Source: Candidatus Njordarchaeota archaeon (GTDB lineage: Archaea > Asgardarchaeota > Njordarchaeia > Njordarchaeales > JAHKLH01). Taken from it: DNA of 8,903 bases. Numbering within the stretch: the stretch's first letter is position 1; each line of letters starts with the position of its first letter. A model generated the notes under the pieces. The model made no database searches and was not told the origin of the DNA. It was given only the letters and a program-made list of their open reading frames with translations. The position numbers and the translations under genes are program-made. Positions 5,391-8,903 of the stretch are shown here, piece by piece. The stretch covers positions 1 through 8,903 of the forward strand of contig JAHKLH010000056.1 of assembly GCA_029856635.1 (NCBI GenBank), in the 5' to 3' direction.

Positions 5391-7724
5391 TTATTCTAGA
5401 AAACTAAGTTTTTCCTTTAAGTTTATTCCATGCAGAAATACTACTGTAATTATTAAGATGATGCTTAATACTATTGTTACGTAGATTATCAAGTGGAATA
5501 CACTTTCAAATGTTATTTTCAAATCGATCCAGAGGGGCATTAATGAAATATTGACCACATGTGCCATCAGTGCAGTTTGGAAGTACAGCAATATTATGCT
5601 GATGAGTATTGCAATTAGAGTAATTATCAAATATTCTACGAAAATAATCTTGATTATTTCTGTGAATGTCATTCCTAATGCGTGTAATATTGCTATTTCA
5701 CGAGACCTCATCTGGATTTCTCTTGAGATTACCAATATGAATGCTAAGAGTAGTAGACTTTGAACAATAATCATTGCCGGATTTATCCAAATTTCTAGAC
5801 TTTTTTGGATTTCTTTAACACGTTTTTCTAATCTTTCTTTGAGTTCAATGTGTCCATTTATCTTATTACGTATCATAAAATCTGTGATTTTTCTTAGTGC
5901 TTGTTCTTCACTATTGCTCTTTACCTTTACTAGTAAAGTGTTATTTACTGGTTGATTTAAGAATTTCTTAATATAACTATTGTGTAATAAGATTATCCAC
6001 CCACCAAAATAAGCAGTCTTAATAATACCAACTATGGAAAAGGATATACTTGAATTAAATCCATATGGATGTGTGAACTTTATGGTTATTGTATCTCCAA
6101 CATGCACTTGGAGAATAAGTGCTATTTTCTGAGATATCACAATACCCGATGTCTGAAAATCGCCTTTGATGAACTTTAATCTTATTAAGCTTTCATGTCC
6201 GTTTAAACCCATGATACAAATTGCGTTATATGGAGGAATAACTGCCTTTTTACTGCTAGATACTGATAATATTGGCATGAATGCAAAGATAATTTCATTG
6301 ATAATCTTTACTTCTTGCATGCTATAGATATATGTTTTAACTTGTTCATATTGTCTTGCATCAAAAATGATTATTTTGAAATCCCAAAGGAATTCGTCTG
6401 TATATGTGCTTATGTATGTATTCACGGTGGATGTTATTAACACAGATGAGAACTCTGCTGGAATTATTGCGATAGCTAATAACATTACCAAAATAATGCT
6501 TCTAAATTTTCTTGCAGTGATATTTCTTAATCCAATTTTCCATTTAGTACTAATATTACCTACACTTGCTTTTTCTTTCTTAGTTTCAGGAACTTCATCA
6601 CCGAACTTCACAATATTATAAAGTTTTATTCGTTCCAGCAAGATTTTAGACACCACAAATGCCAAAATTAGTGCAACGGCCGCTATGACTATTAATATTT
6701 CCCAAGGAATTGTTAAAAATTTCCAAATATTAAGTTCGATAGAAAACATTTCTAAAACTTTACTAGCTAAATATTGTGAAATCAGTAAACCCGTCGGGAT
6801 TGAGAGAAAAATGCTTATCAATAATAAGATTGCAGATTGTATTAGGTATATTAGAACTAGCTCATTAATGCTTATTCCAATAAGTTCTAGCATACATAGT
6901 TCTTTAGTCGTTGTTTTTATGTCTAGGAAAATATGAAAAACGATTGTAATAATGACTATTAGAAACGCTGTAATGAAGAGAGATTTTATTAGGGGACTAA
7001 ATGATTCCAGCAATATTTCCATAGTGAAAATTCTTGGTTGAATTGTGATATTATATTTGTAGCGTTTGGACAAATTCAAGATGTCATAAAGCGTTTTTGC
7101 GTACATCTTAATGTCGATAAATTTTACCCGAATTTCGTTGAATACATTTGTTAAATTAAGTAGCGTTCTGAGCATCTCGTATCTCATGATTATTGATCCG
7201 ACATTATTATACCGTAAGTCTGGAGCCCAAAGTATTCTTTTAATCGAAAAGATTTCAAACTCTTCTTCAAATAAATGAAGCTTATCTCCAATATGTAAAT
7301 GTAGGAATAAAGCCAATCCTGGATCGATAATTATTTTAGTTCCAGTGAAAGAGTTCCAATCTATGCCGGGGATTGTATCAACGGGAGGATCCTTGAGAAT
7401 TCCATATACAACAACATTATACGTATCATTTTCTGAACTAACTATTGTTGAATAACTTAGAACTCCAACAGCATCTTTTATGTTATTGAGCCTTTTAAGT
7501 GCATTAATAAAGCTTTCATTAAAGAAATCTCCGAGAATTACGACATCACCAAATCTCGTCTGATTATAAACTTCTATTTGTGCTCTTGGGGGAATATATT
7601 CTATATTATTTATTATGATTAAAGAAGTAAATGCTACTAGCAGAATTATTGCAAAAATGATGTTTCTTTTTCTTCTAACTAGGAATTTTATTGCTAATTT
7701 AAATAATTTCAAATCTAACACCAT
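5391..7724 (-). CDS. ABC exporter permease with two FtsX modules (MacB/LolC-E type)
   Basis: This is the membrane subunit of an ABC transporter of the MacB/FtsX (mechanotransmission) type, working with the ATPase encoded just upstream. Seen here: 777 residues, about eight membrane helices (near 21-40, 247-267, 289-319, 341-360, 408-430, 650-668, 691-717, 739-765) arranged as two tandem 1+3 modules. Each module has a large extracytoplasmic domain (about 41-245 and 431-648). Each of these contains a matching VGD-type block (HIGDKLHL at 144-151, HVGDTITI at 541-548). After helix 2 and helix 6 come the FtsX-typical KELCMLELIGIS and REIAILHALGMT segments. The ATG overlaps the ATPase stop by 10 nt and has no clear ribosome site, so translation is probably coupled. 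Possible roles are export of a lipid, peptide or protein, or transmission of conformational change to surface partners; no adaptor gene is nearby. The downstream gene is a pseudogene. Confidence 0.88.
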   Translation of the reverse strand: MVLDLKLFKLAIKFLVRRKRNIIFAIILLVAFTSLIIINNIEYIPPRAQIEVYNQTRFGDVVILGDFFNESFINALKRLNNIKDAVGVLSYSTIVSSENDTYNVVVYGILKDPPVDTIPGIDWNSFTGTKIIIDPGLALFLHLHIGDKLHLFEEEFEIFSIKRILWAPDLRYNNVGSIIMRYEMLRTLLNLTNVFNEIRVKFIDIKMYAKTLYDILNLSKRYKYNITIQPRIFTMEILLESFSPLIKSLFITAFLIVIITIVFHIFLDIKTTTKELCMLELIGISINELVLIYLIQSAILLLISIFLSIPTGLLISQYLASKVLEMFSIELNIWKFLTIPWEILIVIAAVALILAFVVSKILLERIKLYNIVKFGDEVPETKKEKASVGNISTKWKIGLRNITARKFRSIILVMLLAIAIIPAEFSSVLITSTVNTYISTYTDEFLWDFKIIIFDARQYEQVKTYIYSMQEVKIINEIIFAFMPILSVSSSKKAVIPPYNAICIMGLNGHESLIRLKFIKGDFQTSGIVISQKIALILQVHVGDTITIKFTHPYGFNSSISFSIVGIIKTAYFGGWIILLHNSYIKKFLNQPVNNTLLVKVKSNSEEQALRKITDFMIRNKINGHIELKERLEKRVKEIQKSLEIWINPAMIIVQSLLLLAFILVISREIQMRSREIAILHALGMTFTEIIKIIFVEYLIITLIAILISIILLYFQTALMAHVVNISLMPLWIDLKITFESVFHLIIYVTIVLSIILIITVVFLHGINLKEKLSFLE

Positions 7725-8398
7725 TCAACAAATTTCTTATTCTGAATTTTAACCGCCCTAGAAACATACTTGCTTGCTAGTTCAATGTCATGCGTGGCAA
7801 CAATTATAGTGCATTCATTTTGACGATTAACGTCTCTTAGCAATTCAAAAACTATTCTCTTATTGTCTTCATCTAAATTACCGGTGGGTTCATCTGCTAA
7901 GATTATCTTTGGATTATGTGCTAATGCTCGTGCTAAAGCCACTCGTTGTTGCTCGCCGCCGCTCAACTTTGCTGGAAAAACATGTGCTTTTTCTTTTAAT
8001 CCAACGTACTCCAAAAGCTTTAGTGCACGCTCGTATGCTTCCTTTTTATTGATACCATTTAATTCCATTGGTAACATAACATTTTCAACAACCGTTAATG
8101 TGTTTATTAAATTAAAGAACTGAAACACAATTCCAATGTTTTTTCTCCTAAAAAATGCCAATTCTTTTCTGTTCATATGAGTTATCTCATGTCCTAATAC
8201 AAAAATCTTTCCCTTGTTTGGTTTAATAATACCTGCAATTAGTAGAATGAGAGTTGTTTTTCCCATCCCCGATGGTGCAAAAACCCCCAAGAATTCTCCT
8301 TTCTTTACAAGTAAATCTGCATCGCGGAAAATTACGACTTTTTGTGTGTCTTGATAGTACTTAGTTATCTTCTCTAGAATAACCACTAAGTCATCCAA
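7715..8398 (-). CDS. ABC transporter ATPase, MacB/LolD family
   Basis: This is the ATP-hydrolysing subunit that pairs with the FtsX-type permease. Numbering from the longest in-frame start (TTG 8410, 231 residues): Walker A APSGMGKTT at 45-53, Q-loop Gln97 in VFQFFNL, signature LSGGEQQRVALARAL at 149-163, Walker B ILADE at 170-174 followed by the family-typical PTGNLD, and H-loop His207 in VATHD. All catalytic residues are present. The first Walker A glycine is Ala45, a substitution also known in some LolD-type proteins and not expected to inactivate. The GGTGA at 8408-8404 lies 5 nt before TTG 8398, which gives a 227-residue protein beginning MDDLVVILEKITKYY. TTG 8410 and GTG 8386 are alternatives. 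The 3' end overlaps the permease start by 10 nt. Confidence 0.92.
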   Translation of the reverse strand: MDDLVVILEKITKYYQDTQKVVIFRDADLLVKKGEFLGVFAPSGMGKTTLILLIAGIIKPNKGKIFVLGHEITHMNRKELAFFRRKNIGIVFQFFNLINTLTVVENVMLPMELNGINKKEAYERALKLLEYVGLKEKAHVFPAKLSGGEQQRVALARALAHNPKIILADEPTGNLDEDNKRIVFELLRDVNRQNECTIIVATHDIELASKYVSRAVKIQNKKFVEWC

Positions 8399-8403
8399 TA
8401 ACT

Positions 8404-8408
8404 TCACC
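8404..8408 (-). promoter_or_regulatory. Ribosome binding site favouring a TTG start for the ATPase
   Basis: GGTGA on the minus strand ends 5 nt before TTG 8398-8396. Because it lies inside the reading frame opened by TTG 8410, it argues for the shorter product. The same motif and similar spacing precede the transporter TTG start at 3831. Confidence 0.5.
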
Positions 8409-8439
8409 AACGACTCATCGCAATTTTAATTCATCATCA

Positions 8440-8452
8440 TAACTTAAATTAA
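8440..8452 (-). promoter_or_regulatory. Possible TATA-like element upstream of the ABC operon
   Basis: In the 124-bp gap between the methyltransferase stop and the ATPase start, the minus strand contains AATTTAAGTTA. It would place a transcription start near 8418-8422, about 20 nt before TTG 8398, leaving room for the GGTGA site. The gap is strongly AT-rich throughout, so this is one candidate among several. Its existence suggests the ABC genes need not rely on readthrough from the methyltransferase gene. Confidence 0.25.
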
Positions 8453-8534
8453 TTCTAAAATCTTTGTAATGACTGCTATTTTTAATCATTCTAGAAATAA
8501 CATCAGAATAAATAATAATCGTTATGTTCTTAGG

Positions 8535-8903
8535 TTATTTTATTGCCACAAGAAATAGTCGCCGGGCATTCTTTGGTTCCTCTTCCGTTATTTTCATATC
8601 ACCATAGATTATAACTTCTTCAAAACCAACTTTATAACAAACTGTTTTGAATTCATGTGCTGTGTAAAGGCGTAATTTGTCATTCATGTGATAAACTCGA
8701 ACTGTTCCATCCGGCTTTATAATCATTATTAGTCTTTTGAAATACAATATTCCTGTAACATTTTCGAGCTCTTTATAATCAATCATCACAATCTTCTCAT
8801 CACCGTGTTCAACATCCCAAACTATGGGAGATCCTGTTCTACCTAAATAATAGGCTAAAAATAGAGGATTCCCAGCATCTGCAACAAAAACTCCTCCTTT
8901 TCG
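8535..8903 (-). CDS. C-terminal part of a class I SAM-dependent methyltransferase (5' end outside window)
   Basis: The frame is open from the window edge to the TAA at 8537-8535, giving the last 122 residues; the start lies beyond position 8903. Seen here: an opening KGGVFVADAGNP, which fits the end of strand 4/5 of the Rossmann methyltransferase fold (the GG-x-x-x-x-D segment after the product-forming helix). A beta-rich insert follows (RLIMIIKPDGTVRVYHM), then LRLYTAHEFKTVCYKVGFEE and VIIYGD. The R-x-Y-T-x-x-E-F/L...G-F...V-x-x-Y-G pattern is characteristic of the C-terminal helix and strands of this superfamily. The SAM-binding GxGxG motif would be in the missing N-terminal part, and the substrate is unknown. 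The gene is co-directional with the ABC pair, 136 bp upstream of its preferred start. Confidence 0.75.
   Translation of the reverse strand, partial: RKGGVFVADAGNPLFLAYYLGRTGSPIVWDVEHGDEKIVMIDYKELENVTGILYFKRLIMIIKPDGTVRVYHMNDKLRLYTAHEFKTVCYKVGFEEVIIYGDMKITEEEPKNARRLFLVAIK

Noticed and set aside
74..8903. A single combined peptide-maturation system made of TldD/TldE, exporter, peptidase and methyltransferase
   Set aside because: tldD-tldE is on the opposite strand and is separated from the exporter by the transporter gene and vapBC. No precursor peptide gene is visible, and TldD/TldE pairs are widespread on their own.

Overview
The window looks like a piece of an AT-rich archaeal chromosome. 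Shine-Dalgarno sites of the GGTGA/AGGTGAT type (complementary to the 16S 3' end) lie 5-7 nt before several starts. Two of those starts are TTG codons. The gene content (TldD/TldE pair, RHH-type VapB with PIN-domain VapC, MacB/FtsX-type exporter with a double-FtsX permease) and the AT-rich, TATA-like upstream sequences also fit archaea, perhaps a thermophilic Thermoproteota-like lineage. The lineage is inference; there is no marker gene to settle it.

Layout. Positions 74-2940 (+) hold tldD-tldE, a tightly packed pair encoding the two subunits of the TldD/TldE metalloprotease. It converges, with only 6 bp between stop codons, on an EamA/DMT-family 10-helix transporter (2947-3831, -). Upstream of the transporter on the same strand is a vapB-vapC toxin-antitoxin pair (3939-4602, -) whose genes overlap by 11 nt. 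Its upstream region carries a repeated 8-mer that may be an operator.

The stretch 4603-5390 has no intact gene, but it is not empty. Read on the minus strand in several frames, 4836-5343 is the decayed remnant of a small membrane-embedded zinc peptidase resembling the DUF3267/M50-like families. It keeps an HExxH motif (HEATH), a Pro-rich second membrane segment and a conserved-looking C-terminal block, broken by two in-frame stops and at least three frameshifts. It lies 47 bp downstream of the ABC permease gene in the same direction, so it was probably once the last gene of that operon.

Positions 5391-8398 (-) encode a complete ABC exporter: a MacB/LolD-type ATPase followed, with a 10-nt overlap, by a 777-residue permease with two FtsX modules and two large extracytoplasmic domains. 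The right edge (8535-8903, -) is the C-terminal 122 residues of a class I SAM-dependent methyltransferase that continues outside the window.

Working together: TldD and TldE form one protease, VapB and VapC one toxin-antitoxin module, and the ATPase and permease one transporter. I see no convincing evidence that these modules form a single larger system. The most interesting item is the peptidase pseudogene attached to the ABC exporter, because it suggests an ancestral exporter-plus-intramembrane-protease operon.
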